From Mansonella perstans (taxonomy: Eukaryota > Nematoda > Chromadorea > Rhabditida > Onchocercidae), in assembly GCA_037074765.1 (NCBI GenBank), contig JBAMDO010000151.1:1-64000 (forward strand): DNA of 64,000 bases, given 5' to 3'. The notes beneath the pieces are model-generated. The model was not told the DNA's origin, did no database searches, and worked only from the letters and a program-made list of their open reading frames with translations. Within the stretch, counting starts at the first letter, position 1. The number at the start of each line of letters is the position of its first letter. A program made the translations under genes and the position numbers. Positions 12,560 through 25,544 of this stretch are shown here, piece after piece.

Positions 12560-12952
12560 TTATTCATTTTCGGTGGTTGTCAAAATTTTTGCCAATTTTT
12601 CATTTACAAAGCATAATATTGTGAATGCCTTGTGATATTTTGCACCAAATTTTAAGTGAAAGACATCGGTGTTATTCGGAATGCTCTTTAACACCAACTG
12701 AACAGCAGAGTTCAATGGCACCATCGTTGGATGATTAGTGGAGATATTATGATCGAAGAAAATTGCTTGCGCCAAGAGATACGAATTTATTTCTAACTTT
12801 AGATTGTTGCTATTTCCTGATTCCTGTCTATATGCTCTGAAATTGTAATTAAGTTCTTGTGGATTGCATTCTTCACTGTCTTTGATGTCCATTTCCACCT
12901 CCTTTGCAGAAAAGGGGATGGATTCGCCCATTTTAGTCCTGTTTCTTTTCAT
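12560..12952 (-). CDS. Orphan single-exon reading frame, 130 residues
   Basis: An uninterrupted frame of 130 codons with less A+T than the DNA around it. The product is mixed and charged, with an acidic N-terminal part (second Met gives MGESIPFSAKEVEMDI) and a more hydrophobic C-terminal half (NSYLLAQAIFF, SAVQLVLKSIPNN). No signal peptide, membrane helix or known motif is visible, and I do not recognise the family. A T-rich acceptor was not found just upstream, unlike the other genes here. By my rough estimate a frame of this length is expected by chance less than once in a window of this composition, so it may be real but is unproven. Confidence 0.4.
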   Translation of the reverse strand: MKRNRTKMGESIPFSAKEVEMDIKDSEECNPQELNYNFRAYRQESGNSNNLKLEINSYLLAQAIFFDHNISTNHPTMVPLNSAVQLVLKSIPNNTDVFHLKFGAKYHKAFTILCFVNEKLAKILTTTENE

Positions 12953-15900
12953 TTGATTTTAGTGCGGATGTTTAATGAAATGGACTGTTTGTTTTGGAAG
13001 TGAAAATTCGACCATTCCACACAGAAGTTCACTATGGTTTTATTGTGCTGTGATATGTTTTAATTTATGTTGCATTGAAAGACGCTCAGTTACTTTTTGG
13101 AAGTTTGTATAAACACAGGCTAATGGTAACTGTCAGCAGCAAACATGTTTTGATGCTATTTATGCAGATTTTTGACTTATGAGTTTTGGAATGTTTGTCT
13201 TCTGTCGTGGTCTACGAATTATTTCTGTGTGATTGATTTTATGTTGCTGAACATATATATTATGGTTGACAGTTTTACTGGGTATATATCAAATTCTTTA
13301 TAATTTCTTGCCTTGTAATATTTACAACTGTTCATTCTCAGAAATATATTATTTTTATGGTCAAGTATAGCTACATTATTGGCATACAAAATCAGTTGTA
13401 TAATACAATTCTATAATCACATTCCAACTCGCCAACTGATTTGGTTCATCATCAGGACTTTCGATATGCTCAGTTCTGTTGTATTTGTCACTTCTCACCT
13501 CAATTAGTTCTCATGGTTTTCGTTCGCAGGCCTCTGCGGTAATTAAAATGGACATGGACATTATAAATAGATCTCTTTACGTGTCTATTGTGTTCATATA
13601 CTGTTATCAGTTTTATCAGGAGCGGAACTGCAGAGAAACAAACAGTCTTTGTTCTCCTTCGACTGGAAAGGAAGATACAATTCTAGATACAATCGAGATA
13701 TAATAACTGATCTCGAATTTATACATATATATGTATATATAGTTATAGATATTTTTTCCATGATTGATAAATTAGAGAATGTCACGATTCAGCAAATTAT
13801 TCTCTTGAAATATTAGCAATTGCAGATATCTCACGAAAGCGAAATGACGTAACATTTGTTACGTGAAATACGAGAAATGAGGAGGACTTTTTCATTGAAA
13901 TTCTTTTTTTAATCATTGCTAAACTGAACTAAGTGATACGTGCTAATCTTAAATTTTTTCTTTTCAGTTACTTGCAGTAATAAAAACAAATAAAAAATGT
14001 TTATAATTTTTAAAAAAGTGATGCAATTATTGCAATAAGATGTTTGGCTGCAATATGTTGTTGGAATTATTCAAACTGAATTTGCTTAAATGAAAGATTT
14101 TTTTTTTTTTTTTTTTTGAACTGTTGAAATGTTTCCTCATTTATTTCGAGTTTTTATTTTCTGAAAATATGCGAAACAATTTATCCATTTCAACGAAATA
14201 ATGTTACAAAAGAAGAAATAGAAAAAAAATCCATAAACATTGTGTCATCATCATTGATTATCATTTGGAGATAAGCTTTACATTAACCTTTGACATATGC
14301 ATACGTTGAACAATTGATAGGATAAAAATTGTTAATTACAAACATAATTTTTGTTATTTTCAAGAAATTTCAGTTTTTCTCAGCATTTATGAATGAGATC
14401 AGCTATGTGTTATAAAATAGTTTTATGTTTCCGAAATCAATAATTCAGTATAGAAATCTGAACAAAATTCTCTCGGTACTGTAATAATAATAAGCTTGTA
14501 TGCATAGAAATATTTCATATGTTATAGCTATCCTACTCACTCAACATATTCTAATGAAAATAGAAATATTTATCAGTCTGCTACGTGCCTTCGATTTCTT
14601 ATCATTAGGCTTTTTTGAATTAATTGGTTGTAGGCCACAACTTAACAGAAATTATTATCCTTCAAATATCATATCAGTCACTTTCATCATTTGCTTGTAT
14701 TTGTGCCTTTTAAATATTAACAATAAAAATGAGCGGAAGATGTGAAAGAAAATGTTCTGCTTATTTATTTCTGATGTCAAAGTCAAATTATCATTTTCAT
14801 GGCCAATATTATCCACTTGGGTCTGGTATTATTTACATGTTTATAAGGATTACTTCTATACTAAAATATTCCAACTTAACTGCTGATTTCTAGGATAGCA
14901 ACAATTTGGAGTTACTGATTTGTAAATTCAAAATATTTTAAACTTAACCGTTCTGCAATAAATACACAAAACTTCGCATTGCATCTGATTTTAAGTAAAA
15001 AATTAATATGTAGTTGAGAAATTCTTTTCAATCTATTCGTTGCAAATTACTTTTGATTTATTCGACTCATTAATTCATTCGTTCGTCCTTCATTCATTGA
15101 AATGCCCCTTACTCAATAAAAGTGCTGAATAAAGAGCGCCACTTTTTCTATTTAATGGCAAGCAGTAAAATAATTTCAAGCTTTTTCAAATCTAAGCAAT
15201 TTCAAATGTTGTGCAAATGGAAAGAAATAATCAGCACTTAGTAATATGAATGATACTAAGTTTAACACTTCTGTATAGCAGTGACGACCGCATTAACAAT
15301 AATGTTAATGACGATATAATGACAATGATGAACATGATAGTGTTGTCGCATGATAGTAATTGTCATTAAAGTCACAATATTAATTTTTCATCAATATGAC
15401 ACACTAAATATTAATTATTTATCAATGTGGTCCGCTGCATCCTGAAAAATTGCTCCTTTTTTTCTGTTGCTGATTCATTTTCCATCTTTTTTCATTGCTG
15501 TTCATTTTACTGCACACTTCATTCTTTTCATCATTTCATTTTTATTAAAGGTCAGTCATTATCATTATCATCACTATCAATTGTCATCACTGCCGTCATC
15601 ATTACAGCCACTATTACTGCCAACACTCGTCATTTTATATATCGTAACATCGATTCATCAGCCATCCTTTCAACAGTCAACTTTGTATTTTTGGCAACGA
15701 GTAAGTATGAGTGAAATATTGGATAACTTCAGAATAATGGGTAAGCTCACCTGATTTCTTCAATTAATGATTGCAATTTATTTCACAAAGTGAGATTTCA
15801 ATGCTCTTTGAACTATAATTGCTGTAATTAACTTAGCTAGCAACTGGATAATAATGATCCAACATGGCTTAGTTATAATTATCAGGTTCAACAGTAATGC

Positions 15901-16861
15901 TTAGGTTCTTTTGAAATTATTCATAACTAATTAGCTATCAAATTGATAGAAATTGTGCACACTAATATCAATGATGTCTTAACGTAAAGATTTTAAACGA
16001 ATTTAGATTTAACTTAAAAAGCGGGAAAGAAAAATTAAACGCTTCAATGAAGACAAACAAAATATAGTGATACAAAAAAGAAAAGGCAAATTAAATATTT
16101 TTAACAAAATAAAAATATTTTTCTTTTCATGCTTTAATAGTATTGTTTGTTAATTTTTTTTTCCTCAAAGAAAAACGTTGTTTTTAAATGTCTTTTTTAT
16201 TTTTTTTTTCTATTTTTAACTAACACATATTTTTTGCTTTTTTCTATTTCTTCTTAATATATTTCTTTACCAGTAATAAAAGACGATAGATATTTTATAC
16301 TAAGAAGTGACAATGATATCATGATTCCTTTCTTAATATTATGCTAATTTTTCTGGCTTCCTGATTGTGTCATTTTGTTGCCACATTTCTATCATAAAAG
16401 ATCATTTCTTTTTTTTGTTTTGCTTATTTTTCACCAAATTATTATTTATAGTTTTTTGAGACATTCGAGAAGAAATTTCTGTTTCCTCCTGAAATCATAT
16501 CTCGTTATTTCCATCGGAAAAGAAAACATGAAAGATTATTTTCGGTACAGAAAATTCGTTCGGCAATCAAGAAATAAAAGAAAAAACTCATTTCCAATAA
16601 AATAAAAACATTAACTGGTTCTTCATTTTTATTTCCATCTAATTTCGTTGTTCTCTTTTTTTGAAATTTAAAAAAAAAGACTTTAAAAAATATTTGTCTT
16701 TTATTTATTATCATATTTTATGACTAAGTGCTTGAATATTGTTAACTGCCAAAGCTCAAGCTGGAGATGAGTATGGCGAATTTGAAGCAGTTTTATCCTC
16801 ATTTATTTATTTAGAAAAAAAGTCTGCTGAAAACTATTTATTTATAAATAATGATCGTCAG
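12953..16861. other. Long mostly non-coding interval
   Basis: About 3.9 kb with no exon I can support. It contains a TA-rich run near 13720-13745, a run of about 20 T near 14098-14117, ATCATT/TCATCA-type low-complexity DNA at about 15290-15640, and T-rich tracts around 16140-16250. The missing 5' exons and promoter of the downstream nuclear receptor gene should lie here or in the final few hundred bases; the stretch 16750-16800 has open codons but no convincing donor. Confidence 0.5.
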
Positions 16862-19800
16862 AAAAGTGCTGCATTTGTGGTGATATCGCGGATGGTTATC
16901 ATTATGGTGTCTTATCATGTCGTGGTTGTAATGCGTTCTTTCGACGAGCTGTTTTGCTTGGTGTACAGTTTAATTGTCATCGAGGAGGTACATGCCGAGT
17001 GGATAAATGTTCGTCTTTTAAAAAAAAAAAAAAAAAAAAACTGATTAATATTGAAAAATATTTAAACATTTCTTCATTCCTCGCTCGCTTAAATTTTTTT
17101 CTTATTCTAAATTAAATATGCACTGAAATTTTTGAATTTGTTAAAAGCTATTAATAGTGTTTGAGAAAGATCAAATATTTTTGTTCTTTTTCATCGCTTC
17201 TTTCGCTTATCTGATACATCCGAGCAAATTCTGTATCATAAATTGTCTTCTGAAATGAAAGAAATGTATGATATGTATCAATTAATACGCATGAATTATT
17301 GATTTTATCAGGAAAATTTACTGTAACAAGTTAAATATACTATTACTTTGTAAAAATTCAAAATGAAAGCAGCAGCATGCTTATTTTAGTTGCTCGATGT
17401 GCTTGTCGAGCATGTCGTATGAAGAAATGTGAACAAATGGGGATGGATCGGAAAGGTATTTACCGACCACTTATCGTATTTTGCATTGTTACATATGTTT
17501 AGATATATTATAAATCTATTTTTGTACCGCACCCATAAATCCATCCAATTAATTAATCACTTTTGCTGTTAGACACCTCATAAAGGGACTTTAGAATTGC
17601 ACATAAGTATGTTGTAGTGCAATAACTACCGCTGCATGACATCATTTAGTAAATTCTACTAGTCAGTTTTAAATTACTCGACTTTTTTTTTGCTTAACAC
17701 ATTCATTTATTTAGTGATACAAATTAGAAACCCTCACGAAAATGATGAAAAATCAATGATAAACATAAACTCAAAACGATTAGCAAGAAATTCAACAACT
17801 GAATTCATCAACAATCCGAAAAATAATCAATTCAAAATGGTACCGCACTAATGACTATTGCTAGTTTCATTTTCCTACATACTGTTCAATATTAATTTGT
17901 TATTTAATGAATCATTTATAAATCATCAATAAGGAATCAGAAATTGAATTTGTCCAATTGAATTAGAATTTTTAGTATGCATTAGTTGATAATGACGTAC
18001 AATGATGCACGGTAAGATATTGGTAAGAAACCGAATAATTGTTTAATCGAAATCAAAAAAGTTTTCATTCACTGAAGATTGATTTGGTTTATTACATCTA
18101 GGGTTTGTATTTCAGAGAAAAGATGCTTTTTCAGCATCCGATTATGATGGCAGTATAACTTCAACATCTCAAGAAAAAAATTTGATAGCTCGTTTAACAA
18201 ATGACTACAACGAACAGGTAGTTGTGAGATTAACTTACTCTACAATTTCATTAACTAAGGAATATTTTGCAGTCATAAATGCAAGAGTTGCTAAAGCTAG
18301 CGAAAACCAATATAAAATTAATTACCTTGAAAGTACAAATAATTCTGACATAAAAATGTTGATTTCAAGTTTTAAATTTAACCAGTGGACTATTTGCATA
18401 CTATAAGATTTATTCTGTCCTATGTATATATGTAAGGTATATGATACTATAGTGTACTGTACTGTAAAAAAATTTACAGCGAGAACGACGACGAATGATG
18501 CTCTGTGAATCTCTTGAAGAGATTATGGTTGATGAGGTTGAAGGAATATTGAAAGGACTAGCCTCTGCTCTCGATTATGCTGATATTTTTAAGGTTCAAA
18601 TGGTTCTTATGCATGAATGGGTTCTAAGGCTTGAAGAGTTTAAGTTAGATTCCTTTTGTCTCTTTCTTTCCTGTCCTTAAATTATTTAAACAATATTAAA
18701 TGAGAAAATTAAATCATTTGTAATAAGAAGTCCGAAATGAATTTTTTAATAATACCAGAATATTTCTGGTCAATTATTATCAGTTATATAGGAGATTAGT
18801 ATTTTGACAAATACAATCGTTTGCAAATCACATCACTGGAATTAAAATCGGTTTCATTTTGAGATAATCTCATTTGTCACTTTTTTTTTCGTTTTGTTAC
18901 TTGTTATTGTTATTTATAGCTATTTCATCAGTTTTACTTGTTTCACTAAATATATGCTTGAATGGCCTTACCTGTTGCTAAATTATTTCTATGATTATAA
19001 CTATCAATGAATAATGCAGTTTGTTCGAGATAATTAGATTAATAAAAATCATTAAATTCATTTAGATATTAATGATTCATTTGCTGTTCTTTCAGTGCTA
19101 TAGAAGATCCGTTTGATAAGTCAAAATTGTTACGACGTTTTACATTACAGTATATGTTATTGGATAATATCTTTCATACGGTAGAATTGGGAGTTCGTGA
19201 TCGAATAATTCTTGTAAATAATACATTCATAATTCCCGGAGATATTCAGGATAACATGCCGGGTGAAAGCCAAAATAGTCAAACAATTAGACACATGTAA
19301 TCCATTAATTTCCAAAAACAATATGAATCATTCATTATGCAATCATTATTGTTATGCATTATCAGTATGCCAAATGTAATATTTGCATGTTATGATATTA
19401 ATTCTGACAAAATTGTTGCCTAACAAAACTGAAAAAATTTTAAAGTTATAATTTAAATAAAAAACTTGAATATTTTAGGATGTATGGTGAGCGTAGTGCT
19501 CAATTAATTGATGAATTAATTGCTCCAATGGTTGATATGAATTTTACAACTGGTATGCATAAATCATTTTTTATGAATTTGTACGAAAATGCAATATTTT
19601 GAAAAGAAATCAATTTAAATTTGAATACTAAATTTAGAAAGTGATTAATGTAGAAACATGCTTTACAGTGAAGGTCAAAACCTGATCCTGAAATAAATTT
19701 CAGTGCAATAAAATACTTCTGAAAAAGATATAGCCTTAGAAGTTCTAATTTTTTACATATAATTTCTTTTACATATAATTTTGTTCAGTTTAACTAGGAC

Positions 19801-20371
19801 TACAAATTACTGATAAAAATTAAAGATGCATAAAATAGGATGGATATTGTTATTATTGTTTCCCAGGTGAATTTATGGCTTTACGATTGGTAACATTTTG
19901 GAATCCGCACGGTATGACACTTTCATCTCAAACAAAAAACATTGTTGAGATGGCAAGGGGTCGAGCTGTCAGTGAGTTGTACAAATGGTACTCCGATCAA
20001 CATTTTGAATCACCCGATACTCGTCTAGGCAATGCATTGCTTTTACTTTGCCCAATAGCTGTAAGCTTCTTTTTTGACTTATTCATCTCAGAATGAATTA
20101 TATTTTAGGTTAAAGTTTTCAATTATGTATGATTGGAATCTAACAAGGTGCTTGGCCTATTTATGTTTTATTTCGTTACATATAGTTCATATATCTATAT
20201 CTAAATTTGTTAACTAATTATTACAGATATTAATTCAATCCATTAATAAATCAATAACAGATCATTCTTCAGGAGCAAACACAGTATATGACAGAAATGG
20301 TTAAACTAATCCCATCATTTGGTACACTCAATGAAAGAGATTCATATCTCCAAAATATACTTGCAACATGA
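16862..20371 (+). CDS. Nuclear hormone receptor (supplementary NHR type), 5' end missing
   Basis: Nine exons, 16862-17008, 17390-17455, 17715-17839, 18116-18217, 18480-18643, 19096-19296, 19479-19552, 19867-20060 and 20273-20371, give about 390 residues. The first two carry a complete two-finger C4 DNA-binding domain: CCICGD then CRGCNAFFRRAV, and NCHRGGTC followed by RCACRACRMKKCEQMGMDRK. The rest is a ligand-binding domain with ALDYADIF, EDPFDKSKLLRRF, the helix 10-like run GNALLLLCPIA, and an end without a clear AF-2 motif. It resembles the HNF4-derived nuclear receptors expanded in nematodes; ligand and targets are unknown. The P-box CRGCNA differs from the usual CEGCKG. No start codon was found: an upstream exon ending in phase 1 is required. 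Another acceptor at 20227 would give a different 25-codon ending. Confidence 0.85.
17020..17040 (+). repeat. Poly(A) run of 21 bases
   Basis: Twenty-one A residues lie 12 bases after the donor of the first nuclear-receptor exon. Such a run is a likely place for assembly or length errors but lies within the intron. Confidence 0.85.
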
Positions 20372-22595
20372 CCTTGTTTTCTTCCTCTTTTTCCTTCCTT
20401 TCCCTTTTCATCTCTCTTTTGCTACTATCATTTTTGAATTATGTAATTGGCCTTTGATTAATATAGACTAATCACACCCTAATCTTGCTAACTTTTTTTT
20501 CCGAAATGATATCTTGTTCGAAATGATTCCCAGTTTTTAATTTAATCTTTTACTAAAAAAAAAAATGATAGCTTAAACTTCTGATGTTTTAGCAGTAAGC
20601 GATTGAAATAAAAAGACAGATTCTAAAGCTTTTATACAACACACAATTCTACAGTGACGTGGTAATAAGTTTGATGAATATTTCATATAAAATGTGAATA
20701 AAATTTAGATTTAATTAGAATGGATGACAAAAAACTTCGATTCTAATTGCACAGGTAACTGCCATCGTGTCGCATTGTAAAATAAATCTTAGCTATGATA
20801 TGAGATATGGATTTAATTACGCTTAAAATAATTGAGAAAATTCATTCTAAGCATTTTGATATGCATTATTTGGTCACCTAGCTGTGAAATTAGTTTTTAA
20901 ATATTTAAAATAACTTTTAGTTTATCAATCAAGAGAAAAAAAAAACACTGTTTTTCAGAGTAATTAAATTTAATAAGAAAAAGATGCTAAGATTTCTAGG
21001 AAAATAAGATAAATAAGGAAACAAGCTAGATTTTTTTGCATATTTATGTGATGCTTAATTGGAAATGGAAAGAAATTCTGTTGATCATCCATATCATAGC
21101 TTGGTTTCTCTGGGGACGGAAATCGATTGAGAGAAGAGACGATGACGATACTTCCAATGATTGACTCCATCTCTTTTATGATGAATGCTATTCATATATC
21201 ATTAGTTGCTCTACAAAAGATTTGTGAAATAATTGTTGACAGTTGGTCGATGTTTGGACAAAAGACAAAGGTGACTCTCACGTAACAGATGACCATGGTG
21301 ACGAATTTATCCTAATCGTTCCAAGATCTGACATAATTAATGAGATGACTAGAAATACACCGATTAGAAGCATATCGAAACTAGCCATGTCTTCAAAACC
21401 GTTTTAAAAGAAAGTCAAGAGTTGTGCTTTCCTTACACTAAACGGAGTAGGGATTCTTAGTAATCAGAAGTGGATGCATAGATGGCAACCAAAATCTACA
21501 AAAAGTTTTAGCGCTGCATGTACAGCTAAAACCAAAATGCTTCGACATTAATCTGCTTTCTAAATTAGAACTAATAAGTTTTCAAAATTAACTTAATGTA
21601 GTAGTAGTGAACAGACATCGAAGCAATTCAAAGAAAATATAAGCAAATTTAACGAACGATATGAATTTGTATGGTTTCAAATAGAATCGAAAGGCAACAT
21701 AGGTCTTGACAAGCCTACGCGTCTCAGTTGATTTAAAACATTCATTAAAAACTGAAAAATTAAATTATATTCAACAATGCGATGAAATATATACGAAAAA
21801 CTGAAATAGCAAATCTATAGCTCTGATCAGATTTGTTTGCATCTTTTACTTCGTCGAAATTCCATTGATGAATCGTTTTAAAATTTAACACTGCTCAAGC
21901 AATCTTTCCGCTTCTCATTTATTCATTTTCCAGGTGAATTGAAAATTGTCTGAAAAATGAAACCATGAAATCCATGTAAAGTGTACATAACCAAACTATC
22001 TTTATAAGAAGGCTAATCCATTTAACTAACTTTCTGTAGTGATCCTTACATTAAAAAAACACTTTAGTCTTGTCTAATTAATATTCCAAGATGAATAAAT
22101 AATTTGTTCGTAATTAATAATGCAAAACAATCAATCGAAAGTAATTCTTCGCTAAAATTTAAAAAAATTTTAAAAAAAATCTTGTAATTTGCTAAAACTT
22201 TTTCACATTACATAAATAGAATGGAAATGCAAACAATGTAAGCGAAATATTGGCGGAAATTTTAAAGCAACAATGTGAGGAAGAATTTTTAAAATAAAGC
22301 AAGAGATTGTAATGCTTTGGATTGATCAAATTTAAGAGGAAAACGAAAGAACAAAGTAAAAGTAATCATTTAAAGCAAATTAAAAATAAATATTAATATA
22401 TTGGCAGCTTTCAGAGTCATTAAAATTAAATCGCAAATTAAGTTCAATTGAAGTCTTTATAGTGGCATTTGATTTGCGATTTTTTTTTCAATTATTTCTT
22501 ATCTCCTCGTCTTATTCCCGGAAAAAAGGAAGCTTATGTCATTCGATAAGGTTTTTGAATGAAAATATGTCAGACGATTGTTTCAAATATAGTTT
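20372..22595. other. Intergenic region between convergent genes
   Basis: About 2.2 kb between the stop codon of the nuclear receptor (+) and the stop of the Sra-type receptor (-). A+T-rich throughout, with short A and T runs. No exon pair or other feature can be supported. Confidence 0.5.
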
Positions 22596-25544
22596 CTAAG
22601 AATTAAATGACAAAGTACATACAAAGTAATGGTCAGCTGCTTCACTTCCTTTCAATTCTATAGCCTTCTTTCGATTTTCTTCAGTAGATTCCCTCACATA
22701 TTTTTCTGCTCGCGTTATAGCAATTGGCAAGGTTAATGCGTATAATGGAGTTTGCTGCACACCTGAATTTCGAATTTCAGCGAAAATTTTCACATAACCC
22801 ACCTGTATGAATACTTCTTTAGTTTAATCACTAGTGAATAAACTTGTCATTCCCTTATTAAATCACAATATTTCGAACTGGCAATAACAAAGGCACTTTT
22901 AGCAGTAGAAAACTCTGTTCATTATGCAGTTTAAAATTTCAATGTATTCGCGGAGAACTCGAACGATTACTTCACTTCTCTGCACCTCTTCAAATTATTC
23001 TTTCTCGCAATTTGCAAATAATTTATGTTTAATTTACGATTATTTTTACGTTTCCATAGTGCTCGGAACGAAGTCAGCTAGAACAACGGTTTTCTTCCCT
23101 ACACACAATTACTGTAGTTGAATTGGTAACTACGACCAAAAGTGATATGTGAACATTGCATCTGTCCGGAAATTCTGTGTCAAAAAGTTTGAATTTAATT
23201 TTATTTGACTCGTTGTAGCATTTTTTTGTTTTATTTTAACTTTTTTTTTTATTTTCACCTCTTCACAATTTTTTAATCGCTGCTTTCCAATTGAACATGT
23301 TTCAATTTTAATTTCACTTCATTTCTGCGTACTCGTATTTGTCCGCCTTATCTATTCACATATCTTGTTTTTAATTGGAAAAGAAAACTAAGTTACAGTT
23401 AGAACTTTAAGAGATAAACGAACCTTCCACATAGATTGCAAATTGCTTTGGAGAAAATTTGAAGTCGACAACAAAGTACATAAACAGTGCGCACAAAAAA
23501 ATTGACAAAAATAGACAATGAAATACTATCATTGGTAGTAATGTTCGAAGGGAATTTATATTTTCCGAGATCTGATAACGATGTGACAAGTTGACATGAA
23601 TTTTGTTTCGATGTAATCTCTGAAATGATAAAGTCTCTGATTAGTTGCATCAACGGGCACAAAAGATAAAGCAAGTGGTAAAGCAGAGATAAAGCAAGAT
23701 AAAACAATTGATGTAGTGCGGCAGTTTTTGTTTACAGCATATTTCTGAATTTTGACTTCGGAAATGTAAAGAAAAAAAAAGTGTTCTTTCACAGCTACTG
23801 GAACCTTTCCCCGTTCCTTCTTCCAAGAGAGAATATTGGTTGCAGCAATGTTACGGTATTGGCTCATGTGAAAAGTTTGCTTAAGGCAATTGGACAAGAA
23901 AAGCGGAACGGAATAATCAGAAGCATGCTTGCTCAATCTGGCGACATTTTTTGACTTAAGTCCATCCATTGGTCTTTGTATTTGTAAATGATAAATTAAA
24001 AAAATAATGAAGCAAAATTGCCTTATTAATGAACAATAAAACTGGGAAGGTTATAGCACAAATGAAGTCGATTGTCATATAAAAGCCTAAGACAACGGCA
24101 GATTTTACTGTATTTCCTTTATTCGCAGAAGTGCAGTAAGCCACTTTCTCCGAATCGAATTTGAGATCGCTAACCATATACAGGAAACTTCCGATACCAA
24201 TGGTTAACTAAAATATCGAAATTATTAAATAATTTTCAGATTTTGTCAATATTGTAGGCAATGCTATGTGCTGAGGTTATCGTCTGGACGTCCTTAAAAC
24301 CAAGCAGTTTTTGCATCAGATAAGTTTATCCAGGTAAGTTTATCAGCGATTATATACATTCCAGCAAAATCGAAATTCGGCTCAAATTTTTGATTTCCTT
24401 GAAACGTTATAAAAATATTAAGTTGAATTTATAGAGGGAAAGCGAAATTTAAATTCTGCTCCGCACCTGTGCTAGGATAAGAACAATGGCGATACTTTTG
24501 CTACATTTTTCGTATTTCGATGAAAAAAAGGTGGCAATGATTCGTTCGATGACTATTGTAGGTATCGAAGCTGTATTTAAAAACATTGTCAAAGAGATTG
24601 GTGTTCGTAACATGAAACATTCCCACGGGAACATCATATACCCACATTGATTGACGTAAGTTTTATGATATGCAATTAATAGATATGTTTGCCCGAATAT
24701 TCTGCAATAGAATAATAAATTTTTTACCAATATGCATGTAACGGGAAGATGAACATAACTTTTCAATTTTCTCATCATAAAATGATTTAAAAAGGCTTCT
24801 CAAAATTCGTAGACTTATTCTGCCGCATCCGCTCTTTGCTAATTATTCGCTCAATCATTAATCGACCAACTAATTAATATCTCGGTCCATCCTTTCTTTG
24901 CATCACCCAACTGATTTGTTATTGTTTGCTTTTTTATTTATATTTGAATGATTTCCTGATAAAGATGAATAAATTAAATTAGAGAAGTTGTAAGGCAATT
25001 TCTATATTCGTCGAGCTAAGTAAGCTAAATAACTAAAATTAAAGTCATCAATCGATTCAGTAAACGGCACTATAATATTGAATGATAAAAAAGATCAAAA
25101 TCATTTCTGCCTTACTCCATTTCATTTTCATTAATCATACAAGTTTCTTTTCTTTTCTCACAACAGTGTAGGAAATTTCCTACAAGCTTCTGCATCATCT
25201 AATGAGAATGATGAGGAACTGAAGAAATTTTACATTTATGAATGCAATATTACTATTTTACTTTTCACAGGCAGTTGCAGAAAAATGTTGAAACTATAAT
25301 TTTTAAGCATTTAAAAAAAGAAAAAGAATAACTTTGCGACACAATGAGAAATAAGCCATAGTTGATGCACGATAAGCAAAATTCGAGTGTTTTGATGCAG
25401 TAAAATACGATTTGTTGTTTTCAGCATTACCCATATTTCAAGAACAATTGCTATTGCTGCTATGACAGTTACAGTAATAAGTTCAGTTTTAAGTACTACA
25501 CTGTGAGCCAGCTCACTTGTTTGTGTACATAGATCAACACTCAT
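22596..25544 (-). CDS. Serpentine chemoreceptor, Sra class
   Basis: Five exons (high to low) 25544-25333, 24701-24467, 24207-24022, 23619-23424 and 22762-22596 join in phase to 331 residues, the usual size for nematode Sra-type receptors. These are seven-helix membrane proteins of sensory neurons. Seen: a first long helix after an N-terminal CTQTSELAHS, the LLHQNTRILLIVHQLW segment leading into helix 2, MFPWECFMLRTPI and IVIERIIATFFSSKYEKC around helix 3, helices in exons 2 and 3, and the class signature NLSHRYQISENINSLRTLLP before helix 6, followed by a last helix region with YALTLPIAI. The third intron fits only if a GC donor at 24021 is used (AAG|GCAATT). An acceptor seven bases before the ATG suggests trans-splicing. 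No stop or frameshift was seen, so it looks intact. Sra versus Srab is not settled. Confidence 0.85.

Noticed and set aside
15427..15754. Two 95-codon overlapping frames
   Set aside because: They lie in ATCATT-type low-complexity DNA, which opens several frames at once, giving Ser/Thr/Ile-rich products.
23556..23969. 137-codon minus-strand frame inside the Sra receptor gene
   Set aside because: It covers an intron and an exon in the wrong frame; the correct frame carries the class signature.
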